Shown: piece by piece, positions 17,518 to 26,934 of the stretch
Numbering within the stretch: the stretch's first letter is position 1
Layout of the letters: each line of letters starts with the position of its first letter
From: Streptomyces neyagawaensis
GTDB lineage: Bacteria; Actinomycetota; Actinomycetes; Streptomycetales; Streptomycetaceae
Assembly: GCF_023516595.1 (NCBI RefSeq)
Contig: NZ_JAMGBG010000019.1
Coordinates: 1 to 64,000 of the forward strand
Reading direction: 5' to 3'
DNA: 64,000 nt
Translations under genes and position numbers: made by a program
Notes under the pieces: model-generated
Databases searched by the model: none
What the model was told of the DNA's origin: nothing
The model's input: only the letters and a program-made list of their open reading frames with translations

Positions 17518-18700
17518 TCAGTCGCCGTGGCCCACTTGGGCGTGTGGGAACGTGAAGGTCAGCCGCGAGGTGTCCGGACCCGCCGGCCTGGAAGGTCCAC
17601 CGCCGGAGCGGCCTTTGCCGACGGTGACTCGCGCGCCACCCTCAAGAAGAGTCGAGCGGCTGATCGATCTCTCTGCGTCCATTCCGGCGGCCTCACGAAA
17701 GCGGTCGACTGTAAAGGCCTCCAGCCAGTCCGAGCGCATCGCTGCGGGGGCGGGGCATACCTCGCCGCGTGCGGTCGCGCGGCATACGTAATCGCCGTAT
17801 GCGTAGCCCTTGCGCCTGGCGAAGTACATGCGTCCTCCGCACCCCGCGCAGTGCGCGATGCCTGTGAGCAGGGAAGTCGTCCCGCGCCTCGGGCGGCGGG
17901 TGCCGTTGGAGCGGGCCAGAAGGGTGTCCTGCAGTGCGTGGAACTCCTTGTCGGACAGCAGCGGCTCCCCGATGAGTACGGGAGCACCGGACGTATCGCG
18001 AACCGTCTGCCCACCGTGTGTGCGATGACCCATGAGGACGGGCTGCGCAGCACCTTGGACAGGGTGCCCGATGTCCAGCGGAAGTGCTCGAAGTCGCGGC
18101 CGTGGCGACGGCCGCCCATGGGACGCCCCTGGAGTTGCGCGTGCCGGTCCCTGGGGGCGGGCACGCCCGCCTCGTTCAAACCACGGGCGATCTCGATCAG
18201 GGACAGCCCGGCGTGCACGTCGGCCACGATCATGCCGACGAGGATGGCGGTCTCAGGGGCGGGGGTCAGAGACCAGCCACTGCCTGAAGGGTGAGGTGCT
18301 CTCCGGTATCCGAAGGGGACGAGTCCGCCGGCGTAGCGACCGGCTGCCCGCAGGACCTCGTGACTGCTGGTGAGTCGCGACGAGATGGTGCGTGCTTCCT
18401 GCTCGGCGGCATGGGCCAGTTCCATGCACCTGTCGATGACGGAGCCGTCCGTCGCAGGCGTCACGGCAATGGGGCGATCGCTTTCCGGGACTCCGAAGAC
18501 GAGTGTCCGGGCTTGCACACGCCCCCACGTGATCAACTCGGTCAGGTGTTCCGTGGATCGGACGGCCCGATCCACACGGGCCCACACGATGGCTTCGTAC
18601 TGGTCAGGACTCCTGCAAGTGTCGGCCACACCCCGGGGCTGGTGGCACAGCCGCCGGGGCCTTTCGATCTCACTCTTGGGTGGCGAACCTGCATGAGTCT
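17518..18700 (-). pseudogene. Large serine recombinase, truncated and frameshifted
   Basis: Remnant of a large serine integrase/recombinase. Only the end of the N-terminal resolvase domain is readable (RSPDQYEAIVWARVDRAVRS, then GRVQARTLVFGV). A clear Recombinase domain follows (RYAGGLVPFGYRRAPHP, IARGLNEAGVPAPRD, FRWTSGTLSKVLRSP). At about 18033-18042 the frame shifts by one, and the zinc beta-ribbon part continues in the other frame (MGHRTHGGQTVRDTSG, LLTGIAHCAGCGGRMYF, GDYVCRATARGEVCP). The catalytic Ser region is missing, and a second frame change near 18610 is possible. The long coiled C-terminus of active integrases is also short here. It cannot be functional as read. It suggests a decayed integrated element about 2 kb from tRNA-Ala; no attachment repeats were found. 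Confidence 0.85.
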
Positions 18701-18756
18701 GTGTTCGGGCCCCATGTGACCCGATGGGACCCGATGGGGTGCATCTGCTCGAAGGC

Positions 18757-19479
18757 TCATGTGTGTGAGGAGCCGGGGCCCATGTCCTGCGGCTTCGCGG
18801 ACCGATCGGGTGTGTCGGCCCAGGCCTGCTGCCGCAGGCGTCGGTCCAGGGCCATCGACAGTTCTGCTTCCGCCACGCTCTTCGCCAGGGGGCGGAGGCG
18901 TTCGAGGTCTTCGGGGGTGTGGTCGGGGTGGTTGAGGATGAGGTCGGTGAAGAGGGTGGCCAGGGCCTCGGCGTGGGTGCGGACCTGGCGGCCGGTGGCG
19001 AGGACGTCGGCCAGGGGGATGCCCTCGCGGACCAGGGCGGCGGAGACGTCGAGGAGGCGGCGGCTGATGTGGACGATCTCGCCGCCGTCGGTGGCGAGGT
19101 AGCCGAGGTCGAGGGCCGCGGAGAGGTTCTCGGGGGTCGCCTGGTCGCCGAAGTGGTCGGCGAGGGCCTCGGGGGTGAGGCGGACCGGGGTCTCCTCGGT
19201 GGGCTCGCCGAGGCCGAGCAGTTCGCCCACGTCGCGGCCCTGGTCGAAGGCCTCGGCGAGTTCCGCGATGCCGTTCAGGGTGTGGCCGCGTTCCAGCAGG
19301 GCCGAGATCGTGCGCAGCCGGGCCAGGTGCGTGTCGTCGTACCAGGCGATGCGGCCCTCGCGGCGGGGCGGCGGGATCAGTCTGCGCTCCCGGTAGAAGC
19401 GCAGGGTGCGTACGGTGATGCCGGCCTCCCTGGCCAGCTCCTCCATGCGGTACTCGCGTCGCTCGCCGTCTGCTGCCAC
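18757..19479 (-). CDS. MerR family transcriptional regulator
   Basis: DNA-binding regulator of 240 aa. The N-terminal MerR helix-turn-helix reads YRMEELAREAGITVRTLRFYRERRLIPPPRREGRIAWYDD (first 20 residues carry the recognition helices), followed by a helical dimerisation stretch and a ~150-aa helical effector domain of unknown ligand. The GTG start follows TAGGCT by six bases, so it is likely leaderless. It is divergent from the monooxygenase operon, across a gap that holds a perfect 9-bp inverted repeat. Control of that operon and of itself is the natural guess but is not proven by sequence. Confidence 0.9.
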   Translation of the reverse strand: MAADGERREYRMEELAREAGITVRTLRFYRERRLIPPPRREGRIAWYDDTHLARLRTISALLERGHTLNGIAELAEAFDQGRDVGELLGLGEPTEETPVRLTPEALADHFGDQATPENLSAALDLGYLATDGGEIVHISRRLLDVSAALVREGIPLADVLATGRQVRTHAEALATLFTDLILNHPDHTPEDLERLRPLAKSVAEAELSMALDRRLRQQAWADTPDRSAKPQDMGPGSSHT

Positions 19480-19550
19480 GTGGGAAGCCTATGTTGTACC
19501 GGCGGTAACTCGGCAGCACCCAACCCCTACCCATCGGTACGGTCCTGCCC

Positions 19551-19584
19551 TACTCTCGCCATCACGCCAGTGATTACTGGCGTG
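19551..19584 (+). promoter_or_regulatory. Promoter and palindromic operator of the monooxygenase operon
   Basis: TACTCT at 19551-19556 is a likely -10 box. CACGCCAGT-GATT-ACTGGCGTG (19563-19584) is a perfect 9-bp inverted repeat placed right at the expected transcription start, a typical repressor or activator site. Confidence 0.6.
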
Positions 19585-19649
19585 GACGTGAGGTGCGGAC
19601 GCAGGGTGCGGACGCGGTGTGCGCACGCGATGAGGCGTGGAGGTACCGG

Positions 19650-21245
19650 ATGGCCGAGCAGGGGCAGGGGCACAGGCAGGGGCATGCGGACGGGGGCGGG
19701 GGTGAGCCCTCCCACCCGCACGTCCGGGTGGCGGTGATCGGGGCCGGGTTCGGCGGTCTGGGCGCCGCCGTACGGCTGCGGCGGGAAGGGATCACCGACT
19801 TCGTCGTGCTGGAGCGGGGCGGCTCGGTCGGCGGCACCTGGCGGGACAACGACTACCCGGGGTGCGCCTGTGACGTGCCGTCGCACCTGTACTCGTTCTC
19901 CTTCGCGCCCAACCCGGACTGGCCGCGCACCTTCTCCGGGCAGGAGCACATCCGGGCGTATCTGGAGCATGTCGCCGATGTCTTCCGGCTGCGGCCGCAC
20001 ATCCGGCCGCACTGCGAGGTCAAGCGGATGAGCTGGGACGGGGAACGGCTGCGCTGGGAGATCGAGACCAGCGGCGGGCGGTTCTCCGCGGATGTCGTGG
20101 TCTCCGCCACCGGGCCGCTCTCCGATCCCAAGGTCCCCGAGGTGCCCGGCATCGACTCGTTCCCCGGCGAGGTGTTCCACTCCGCGCGCTGGAACCACGA
20201 CTACGACCTGCGCGGCAAGCGGGTCGCGATGGTCGGCACGGGCGCCTCGGCGATCCAGATCGTGCCCGCGATCCAGCCCGAGGTCGGGCGGCTGACCCTG
20301 TTCCAGCGGACCCCGCCGTGGGTGCTGCCCCGCGTCGACCGTGACATCAGCCGGGCCGAGCGGTGGCTGCACCGGCAGTTGCCCTTCACCACGCAGGCCC
20401 GGCGCGGGCTGCTGTGGGGCATCCGGGAGCTCCAGGTGCAGGCCTTCACCAAGCGGCCCGAACAGCTGGGCCTGGTGGAGCGGATGGCCCGGCGGAACAT
20501 GGCACGGGCGATCAAGGACCCGGACCTGCGCGCCAAGCTCACGCCCGACTACCGCATCGGCTGCAAGCGGATCCTGCTGTCGAACACCTACTATCCGGCG
20601 CTCACCCGGCCGAACGTCGACGTGGTCGCCTCCGGGCTCGCCCGCGTCGAGGGCTCCACGCTCGTCGCGGCCGACGGGACCACCGCCGAGGTCGACACGA
20701 TCGTCTTCGGCACCGGGTTCCACGTCACCGACATGCCCATCGCCGACCGGGTCGTGGGCGCCGACGGCCGGACCCTCGCCGAGTCCTGGGCCGACGGCGG
20801 GATGCGGGCACTGCGCGGTGCGTCGGCCGCCGGGTTCCCGAACTGGATGACGATCATCGGGCCCAACACGGGCCTCGGGAACTCCAGCATGATCCTGATG
20901 ATCGAGTCCCAGCTGAACTACATGGCGGACTTCCTGCGGCAGTTGGACGTGCTGGGCGGCCGGGTCGCCCTCGACGCCCGGGTCGACGCCGTGGACGCCT
21001 GGAACCTGCGCGTGCAGAAGCGTATGGAGCGGACCGTCTGGAACACCGGCGGCTGCACCAGCTGGTACCTCGACGCGCACGGCCGCAACACCACCATCTG
21101 GCCCGGCACGACCACGGAGTTCCGCGGCGCCACCCGGCGGGTGGATCTCGCCGAGTACGAGGTGCTGCGGGTGCCGCCGCCCGGCACGGGGAAGGCCCGG
21201 GGGACGACCGCGACCGAGGCGACGAAGGTGGAGGCCGGAGCGTGA
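19650..21245 (+). CDS. Flavin monooxygenase, type I Baeyer-Villiger
   Basis: FAD/NADPH enzyme that inserts oxygen next to a ketone or oxidises a heteroatom. The 531-aa protein has the first Rossmann motif VAVIGAGFGGLGAAVRL near residue 30, GTWRDNDYPGCACDVPSHLYSF, and the Baeyer-Villiger fingerprint FPGEVFHSARW (FxGxxxHxxxW). The second Rossmann motif VAMVGTGASAIQIVP and the late FGTGFH segment follow. The ATG is chosen for its GGAGG six bases upstream. It overlaps the next gene by four bases (GTGA), which in turn overlaps an SDR gene. The order monooxygenase, lipase-like hydrolase, SDR matches the first three genes of the mycobacterial mymA operon, so a role in oxidising lipids or ketones is plausible but inferred. 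Confidence 0.92.
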   Translation: MAEQGQGHRQGHADGGGGEPSHPHVRVAVIGAGFGGLGAAVRLRREGITDFVVLERGGSVGGTWRDNDYPGCACDVPSHLYSFSFAPNPDWPRTFSGQEHIRAYLEHVADVFRLRPHIRPHCEVKRMSWDGERLRWEIETSGGRFSADVVVSATGPLSDPKVPEVPGIDSFPGEVFHSARWNHDYDLRGKRVAMVGTGASAIQIVPAIQPEVGRLTLFQRTPPWVLPRVDRDISRAERWLHRQLPFTTQARRGLLWGIRELQVQAFTKRPEQLGLVERMARRNMARAIKDPDLRAKLTPDYRIGCKRILLSNTYYPALTRPNVDVVASGLARVEGSTLVAADGTTAEVDTIVFGTGFHVTDMPIADRVVGADGRTLAESWADGGMRALRGASAAGFPNWMTIIGPNTGLGNSSMILMIESQLNYMADFLRQLDVLGGRVALDARVDAVDAWNLRVQKRMERTVWNTGGCTSWYLDAHGRNTTIWPGTTTEFRGATRRVDLAEYEVLRVPPPGTGKARGTTATEATKVEAGA

Positions 21246-22180
21246 CCCGACTGACCCATGTGAAGCACGGGCCCTACGCCCCGCCCGTCGCCGTACGGGA
21301 GTTGACGGCCGTGTCCGCCGACGGCGCCCGGCTGCACGTGGAGACCCACGGGCCGGACGACGCGCCCGCGGTGGTGCTCGTGCACGGCTGGACCTGCTCG
21401 ACCGCGTTCTGGGCGGCGCAGATCCGGGACCTCGCCGTCGACCACCGGGTGATCGCCTACGACCAGCGCGGCCACGGCCGCAGCCCCGCTTCCGCCCTGT
21501 GTGGCACGGACGCCCTCGCGGACGACCTGGAGGCGGTGCTCGCGGCGACGCTCGCACCCGGCGAGAAGGCCGTGCTCGTCGGGCACTCCATGGGAGGGAT
21601 GACGCTGATGGCGGCCGGGGCACGGGCCGGTGTCCGGGAGCACGCGGCGGCGGTACTGCTGTGCAGCACCGGCAGTTCGAAGCTGGTGTCCGAGGCGCTC
21701 GTCGTGCCCGGCCGCCCCGGACGGACGCGCACCTGGCTCACCGCCAAGGTCCTCGGGTCGCGGGCGCCGCTCGGGCCGGTCACACCGGTCGCCCGGCGGA
21801 TCCTGAAGTACGCCACCATGGGCCCCGGTGCGTCGCCGACGATGGTCGAGGCGTGCGCGCGGATCGTGCACGCGTGCCCGGCGCGGGTGCGGCACGCCTG
21901 GTCGCGCGTCCTCGACACGCTCGACCTCGACCACGGTGTACGGGCGTTGACGGTGCCGGCCGCCGTCCTCGTCGGCACGGCGGACCGGATGACCCCGCCG
22001 GTGCATGCGCGGACGCTGGCCGCCGCGCTGCCGGACTGCGTGGGCGTGACGGAGCTGACGGGTGTGGGGCACATGTCGCCGGTGGAGGCCCCGGAGGCGG
22101 TCACCGCCCGGATACGCGGGCTGGTGACGGCGTACGGACCACGGACCGAGCGGGACGAGCTGGAGGAGGCGGGCGCATGA
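21242..22180 (+). CDS. Alpha/beta hydrolase
   Basis: Serine hydrolase of 312 aa. VVLVHGWTCSTAFW gives the oxyanion loop, AYDQRGHGRS the strand 4 region, and VLVGHSMGGMTLM the nucleophile elbow with Ser in GHSMGG. VLVGTADRMTPP carries a likely Asp and GVGHMSPVEAPEAV the catalytic His. It begins in a 4-base GTGA overlap with the Baeyer-Villiger monooxygenase gene and ends in an ATGA overlap with the SDR gene. Translation of all three is therefore coupled. In such operons the hydrolase often opens the ester or lactone made by the monooxygenase; that pairing is inference here. No signal peptide is seen. Confidence 0.9.
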   Translation: MTRLTHVKHGPYAPPVAVRELTAVSADGARLHVETHGPDDAPAVVLVHGWTCSTAFWAAQIRDLAVDHRVIAYDQRGHGRSPASALCGTDALADDLEAVLAATLAPGEKAVLVGHSMGGMTLMAAGARAGVREHAAAVLLCSTGSSKLVSEALVVPGRPGRTRTWLTAKVLGSRAPLGPVTPVARRILKYATMGPGASPTMVEACARIVHACPARVRHAWSRVLDTLDLDHGVRALTVPAAVLVGTADRMTPPVHARTLAAALPDCVGVTELTGVGHMSPVEAPEAVTARIRGLVTAYGPRTERDELEEAGA

Positions 22181-23082
22181 GCAGGGGCGGCAGCAGGGGC
22201 AACGTCCTGGAGGGGCGGGTCGCGGTGGTCACCGGGGCCGCGCGGGGCGTGGGGGAACTCCTCGCCCGCAAGCTCTCGGTGCGCGGGGCGAAGGTCGCGC
22301 TCGTCGGGCTGGAGCCGGACGAGTTGAAGGGGGTCGGTGAACGCCTCTACGGCGAGAGCGAGTTCTGGCACGCCGACGTCACCGATCACGAGGCGATGAC
22401 GCGGGTCGCCGCCGAGGTGAAGGAGCGCTTCGGCCGGGTGGACATCGTGGTCGCCAACGCGGGTGTCGCCAACGGCGGTCCCTTCGTCGACTCCGACCCG
22501 GACGCCTGGCGGCGGGTCATCGAGGTCAACCTCGTCGGATCGGCCGTGACCGGGCGGGTGTTCCTGCCCGCGCTCGTGGAGAGCCGGGGGTATCTGCTGC
22601 AGATCGCCTCCCTCGCCGCGATCACCCCGGCGCCGATGATGACGGCGTACTGCGCGTCCAAGGCGGGCGTCGAGGCGTACGCGCACAGTCTGCGGGCCGA
22701 GGTCGGGCACAAGGGCGTGGGGGTCGGGGTCGCGTATCTGTCATGGACCGACACGGACATGGTGCGCGGGGCCGATCAGGAGCACGCCATGCGGGAGTTG
22801 AGGGAGCGGCTGCCGTGGCCGGCCGGGAAGACCTATCCGCTGGGTCCGGCCGTGGACCGGATCGTGGCCGGGATCGAACGGCGGTCCGGGCATGTCTACG
22901 GGCAGTGGTGGCTGCGGGGCATGCAGGGCGTACGCGGGTATCTGCCGGGGCTCATCGGGGCGTTCGGGCCGCGTGAGGTGCGGCGGTTCGAGGGGCGGCT
23001 GCGGGGGGTGCCGACCGGGCTGGTGGGGGCGGGAGGTGCCGCTGACGAACGGGAGCGCCGGGTGGTCGGTGACCGTGAGTGA
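22177..23082 (+). CDS. Short-chain dehydrogenase/reductase
   Basis: NAD(P)-dependent oxidoreductase, 301 aa. VAVVTGAARGVGELLARKL is the glycine-rich cofactor loop, DIVVANAGVANGG the NAG motif, LLQIASLAA holds the catalytic Ser, and YCASKAGVEAY the YxxxK pair. The C-terminal ~80 residues are longer than in minimal SDRs and are typical of the lipid-oriented branch (RGMQGVRGYLPGLIGAF). It overlaps the hydrolase gene by four bases and closes the operon. It probably interconverts the alcohol and ketone that the monooxygenase uses. The substrate is not known. Confidence 0.9.
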   Translation: MSRGGSRGNVLEGRVAVVTGAARGVGELLARKLSVRGAKVALVGLEPDELKGVGERLYGESEFWHADVTDHEAMTRVAAEVKERFGRVDIVVANAGVANGGPFVDSDPDAWRRVIEVNLVGSAVTGRVFLPALVESRGYLLQIASLAAITPAPMMTAYCASKAGVEAYAHSLRAEVGHKGVGVGVAYLSWTDTDMVRGADQEHAMRELRERLPWPAGKTYPLGPAVDRIVAGIERRSGHVYGQWWLRGMQGVRGYLPGLIGAFGPREVRRFEGRLRGVPTGLVGAGGAADERERRVVGDRE

Positions 23083-23163
23083 GTGATCGAAATGCGTTGA
23101 ATGTCCGCCCGTGTTTGTCTGGTCGAGGCCCGATCCCCTCACCCACATTGGGAGTGAAACCAC

Positions 23164-23403
23164 ATGGGCATGAAGGACCAGTTCCAGGAGAAGAGCGAGC
23201 AGCTCAAGCACCAGGCGCGGCAGAAGGCCGGGCGGGCTCCGCAGGAGTCGGAGCGACTGTCCCCCGAGGAGCGTGCGCGTCAGGAGCGTGAGCGGGCTCA
23301 GCAGCAGCCTGGGCAGCGCGGCCGGCAGCCGCAGGGCGAGCACGAGCGCGACCGCGACCTGCGTGACGCCGAGGACCGGTTCCAGCAGGACTACGACATC
23401 TGA
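23164..23403 (+). CDS. Small hydrophilic protein, 79 aa
   Basis: I do not recognise a domain. The product is very hydrophilic, rich in Gln, Glu, Arg and Lys, with no cysteine, no tryptophan and hardly any hydrophobic residues (KDQFQEKSEQLKHQARQKAG at the start, DRDLRDAEDRFQQDYDI at the end). It is probably helical or disordered, and it resembles CsbD-like or other stress-induced hydrophilins only in composition. GGGAG lies nine bases before the ATG. It is a single gene between the SDR operon and a strong bidirectional terminator. Confidence 0.75.
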   Translation: MGMKDQFQEKSEQLKHQARQKAGRAPQESERLSPEERARQERERAQQQPGQRGRQPQGEHERDRDLRDAEDRFQQDYDI

Positions 23404-23425
23404 GTCGAGCGTCCGCTGAGGTCCT

Positions 23426-23461
23426 GAACGGGGTGCCCTCTTCACGGAGGGCACCCCGTTC
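23426..23461. terminator. Bidirectional terminator
   Basis: A perfect 15-bp stem (23426-23440 with 23447-23461) with a 6-base loop lies between the small hydrophilic gene and the convergent tricorn-like protease gene. Confidence 0.93.
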
Positions 23462-23523
23462 TCATGTCCGCCGCCGGTCCTCGCCGGCAGCTTCTCGGCC
23501 GCCGGTCCTCGCCGGTGGCTCTC

Positions 23524-26500
23524 TCAGCCGACGTTCCTCGGCGGCAGCTTGGGGCGGGACCTGTCCGGCACGTTGCTGTAGTCCGGGGGGCTCGCGGCGG
23601 GATGGGTCTTGAGGAGGTCCAGGGCGAGGGTGACCGCGGCACTGAGCTGGGAGTTGCGGCCCTCGGCCCAGTCGAGGGGGGTGCGGTGGACCTCGACGTC
23701 GGGCAGGACGCCTCGGTTCTCGATGGACCAGCCGTACGCGTCGAACCAGGCGGCGTTCATGGGGACCGTGATGACGGTGCCGTCGCCGAGCTGGTGGCGG
23801 CCGGTCATGCCGACGACGCCGCCCCAGGTGCGCAGGCCCACGACCGGGCCGAGTTCCAGCAGCTTGAAGGCCGCCGTGATCATGTCGCCGTCGGACGAGG
23901 TCGCCTCGTCGGCCAGCGCGACCACCGGCCCGCGCGGCGCGTTGGAGGCGTACGACACCGGCTGCGCGCCCCGGGTGAGGTCCCATCCGATGATCCTGCG
24001 GCTGAGTTTTTCCACCACCAGTTCGCTGATGTGGCCGCCCGCGTTGCCGCGCACGTCCACGATCAGGGCCGGGCGGGAGACCTCCATGCGCAGATCGCGG
24101 TTGAACTGGGCCCAGCCGGAGCCGCCCATGTCGGGGATGTGGAGGTAGCCGCAGTGGCCGCCGCTGAGTTCATGGACGACCTCGCGGCGTTTGGCGACCC
24201 AGTCCTGGTAGCGCAGGGGGCGCTCGTCGAGCAGCGGGACCACGGCCACGCGGCGCGCGCGACCCTGGCCCTCCGCCGGGGTGAACGTCAGCTCCACCGT
24301 CGTACCGCCCGCGCCCGCCAGCAGGGGGAACGGGCCCGTCGTCGGGTCCACCGGGCGGCCGTCGACATGGGTCAGGACGGCGCCCTCGCGGATGCCCGTA
24401 CCGGCGAGCGGGGAGCGGGCCTTGGAGTCCGAGGAGTCGCCGGGCAGGACCCGGCGGACCTGCCAGCCGTCGTCCCGGCGGACGAAGTTGGCGCCGAGGA
24501 GGCCCTGGCGGCGCTGGTAGTGGGGCGGGCCCTCGTTGCGTCGGGCGGGGGACACATACGCGTGGGAGGTGCCCAGTTCGCCGAGGACCTCGCGCAGGAG
24601 GTCGGCGAACTCGTCGGGGGAGGCGACCCGTTCGACGAGGGGCCGGTACTGGTCGAGGACCCCGTCCCAGTCGATGCCGCTCATGTCCGGGTCCCAGAAG
24701 TAGGCGCGGATCAGCCGGCCCGCCTCGGCGTAGGACTGGCGCCACTCGGGGGCCGGGTCGACCTCGTGGATGATGCGCCGCAGGTCGATCCAGACGGTGC
24801 TGTCGCTGTCACCGGACTCGGTGGAGGGCACGGCCCGCAGGTCGCCCTCGTCGACGACCACGAGACGGGTGCCGTCGCCGCTGATCGCGAACCAGTCGAG
24901 GTGGGAGACGAGTTCGGACCTCTTCGCCTTGCTGATGTTGAAGTACTCGAGGGTCGGGCGCCCGGTCATGTCGTCGGGGTTGGCGAAGGTCTCGCCGAGG
25001 GCGCCGGAGATCGGCCAGCGCAGCCAGACCAGACCGCCGCCGTTCACCGGGCACAGCGCCGAGTACTTGGAGGCGGTGACGGGGAACGGCGTGACGCGGT
25101 TCTCCAGGCCCTCGACCTCCACGGTGACCGCGCCGCCGGTCTCCTCGTCCTCGCCGGGGTCCATGCCCCCGGCGACCGGACGGCCGTCGGGGTTGAGGGC
25201 GAACGGGGAGGGCGTGGCGGAGGAGAGCGGGACCAGATAGGGACGGCAGCCGAGGGGGAAGGACAGGTCGCCGGTGTGGACGTCGTAGACCGGGTCGAAG
25301 CCGCGCCAGGACAGGAACGCCAGATAGCGGCCGTCGCCGGTGAACACCGGGTTCTCGTCCTCGAAGCGGCCGCCCGTGACGTCGACGATCAGCCGGTCCT
25401 TGAGGCGGGCCATCTTGATCTGGCGCAGACTGCGGCCGATGCCCGGATGGGACCAGGCCAGCCAACTGCCGTCGGGGGAGAACGCGAGGTCGCGGACGGG
25501 CCCGTTGAGGGACGTGATGATCTCGGTGACCTCGCCGTTGGACTCCTCCGTGGCGTCGAGCAGCAGCAGCCGGCCGTCGTGCGCGGCGAGGGCGAGACGC
25601 TCGCCCGCCGGGTCCGCGACCATCTCCAGGACGCGGCCCAGCGCGCCGGAGGCGAGACGGCGGGGCTCGCGGTCGCCGGTGGCGCGGGGGAGGTAGGCGA
25701 TCTCGACGGCGTCCTCGCCGTCGGCGTCCGTCACGTACGCCACCTGGCCGCCGGAGCCGAGCATCTCGGGCAGCCGGACGCGGACGCCGGGGGTGTCGGT
25801 GATGGTCCGGGCGGGTCCGTCGCGGTGGGTCAGCCAGTACAGGCTGCCGCGGACGACGACGGCGCTGGCCCGGCCCGTCTCGTCGACGGAGAGACCGTCG
25901 ATGTGCTGCGCGGCCGGCACCTGGTACGGCCGCCGCCCGGTGAGCGATCCGCCGAGGCGGATGTCGAGCCGGCGGGGCACGGCGTCGGGGGCGAGGTCGT
26001 CGACGATCCACAGGTCGCCCGCGCACTGGTACACCACCCGGCTGCCGTCGCTCGCCGCGTGCCGGGCGTAGAACGCGTCGTGGTCGGTGTGACGGCGCAG
26101 GTCGGAGCCGTCGTACGCGCAGGAGTAGAGGTTGCCGATGCCCTCGTGGTCGGAGAGGAAGGCAATACGGCCGCCGACGAACATGGGGGAGTGCAGATGC
26201 CCTTCGAGGTCGGGCAGCAGCCGCTCGCCGTGCAGCCAGAGGCGGCCCATGGCGCCGCCGCGGTAGCGCTTCCACGAGGCCGGTTCGTGCGGGGGCGTGC
26301 CGGTGAGCAGCAGGGTGCGGCGTTCGCCGTCGATCTCGGCGACCTGGAGGGCGGAGACGGGCCCCCAGGGCAGTTTGCGGCCGGGGTCGCCGTCGAGGCG
26401 GACCTTGTACGCCCAGGTGTAGTAGGAGAAGGGCTCGCCGTGCGAGGCGACGGCCAGGATGTCGGAGCGGCCCTCCTCGTCGGGGGGCGTCCAGCCGCAG

Positions 26501-26811
26501 ACCTCGGTGTCGGGGCTGCCCCAGTGGGTGAGGCGGCGCGCGGGCCCGCCACCGTCCACCGGTGCCAGATGGATCTCCGGCACGATGCTGCGCCAGCTCG
26601 TGTACGCGATGTGGCGGCCGTCGGGCGAGAAACGCGGGGTGGCGACCTTCGTACGGTCGACGGTGAGGCGCCAGGCACGGTCGGAGCCGTCGAGCGGGGC
26701 CAGCCACAGATCGTCCTCGGCGACGAAGCAGACGCGGTCGCCGCCGATGTGGGGAAAGCGCAGGTAGCCGGGGGTGCCCCGGCCGGTTCCGGTCTCGTAT
26801 GAGTCGCTCAC
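23524..26811 (-). CDS. Tricorn-like S41 protease
   Basis: Large cytoplasmic peptidase of 1095 aa resembling archaeal tricorn, which trims peptides after the proteasome. The N-terminal two thirds hold beta-propeller blades with repeats such as RFSPDGRHIAYTSW and VFTGDGRYLAFLSW. A PDZ-like region (REGAVLTHVDGRPVDP) and a C-terminal S41 catalytic domain follow. Catalytic residues are at the expected places: His750 in GTSHAY, Ser973-Asp974 in ATSSDGDM, and the Glu in ENRGVLPDVEV. Tricorn has His746, Ser965 and Asp966. The start is the GTG of VSDSYETG; GGGGAG lies almost against it, so spacing is poor and the mRNA may be handled unusually. Streptomyces has a proteasome, so a downstream trimming role is plausible. 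Confidence 0.92.
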   Translation of the reverse strand: MSDSYETGTGRGTPGYLRFPHIGGDRVCFVAEDDLWLAPLDGSDRAWRLTVDRTKVATPRFSPDGRHIAYTSWRSIVPEIHLAPVDGGGPARRLTHWGSPDTEVCGWTPPDEEGRSDILAVASHGEPFSYYTWAYKVRLDGDPGRKLPWGPVSALQVAEIDGERRTLLLTGTPPHEPASWKRYRGGAMGRLWLHGERLLPDLEGHLHSPMFVGGRIAFLSDHEGIGNLYSCAYDGSDLRRHTDHDAFYARHAASDGSRVVYQCAGDLWIVDDLAPDAVPRRLDIRLGGSLTGRRPYQVPAAQHIDGLSVDETGRASAVVVRGSLYWLTHRDGPARTITDTPGVRVRLPEMLGSGGQVAYVTDADGEDAVEIAYLPRATGDREPRRLASGALGRVLEMVADPAGERLALAAHDGRLLLLDATEESNGEVTEIITSLNGPVRDLAFSPDGSWLAWSHPGIGRSLRQIKMARLKDRLIVDVTGGRFEDENPVFTGDGRYLAFLSWRGFDPVYDVHTGDLSFPLGCRPYLVPLSSATPSPFALNPDGRPVAGGMDPGEDEETGGAVTVEVEGLENRVTPFPVTASKYSALCPVNGGGLVWLRWPISGALGETFANPDDMTGRPTLEYFNISKAKRSELVSHLDWFAISGDGTRLVVVDEGDLRAVPSTESGDSDSTVWIDLRRIIHEVDPAPEWRQSYAEAGRLIRAYFWDPDMSGIDWDGVLDQYRPLVERVASPDEFADLLREVLGELGTSHAYVSPARRNEGPPHYQRRQGLLGANFVRRDDGWQVRRVLPGDSSDSKARSPLAGTGIREGAVLTHVDGRPVDPTTGPFPLLAGAGGTTVELTFTPAEGQGRARRVAVVPLLDERPLRYQDWVAKRREVVHELSGGHCGYLHIPDMGGSGWAQFNRDLRMEVSRPALIVDVRGNAGGHISELVVEKLSRRIIGWDLTRGAQPVSYASNAPRGPVVALADEATSSDGDMITAAFKLLELGPVVGLRTWGGVVGMTGRHQLGDGTVITVPMNAAWFDAYGWSIENRGVLPDVEVHRTPLDWAEGRNSQLSAAVTLALDLLKTHPAASPPDYSNVPDRSRPKLPPRNVG

Positions 26812-26934
26812 CTCCCCATGCTTTGCCGGGTCGGGGGGCGCGGCAACTTGTGCGCGGGGCGTTCGGGGGGAGGGTGGGGGGCGGTTCGAGGGCGGGGCGG
26901 GTGCGGGCGGTCCGGGGGAGGCGCCGCGGGGCGC

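Noticed and set aside
18542..19534. 330-residue minus-strand frame overlapping merR
   Set aside because: Mostly Arg/Pro/Gly/His shadow sequence of the MerR gene. Only its end touches the recombinase remnant.
19593..23082. Secondary-metabolite gene cluster around the monooxygenase
   Set aside because: There are no PKS, NRPS, terpene or other core biosynthetic genes nearby.
23464..26802. 1112-residue open frame opposite the tricorn-like protease
   Set aside because: It is a high-GC shadow frame, with Val/Gly/Ala/Arg-biased sequence and no domain. The minus-strand frame has all S41 motifs.
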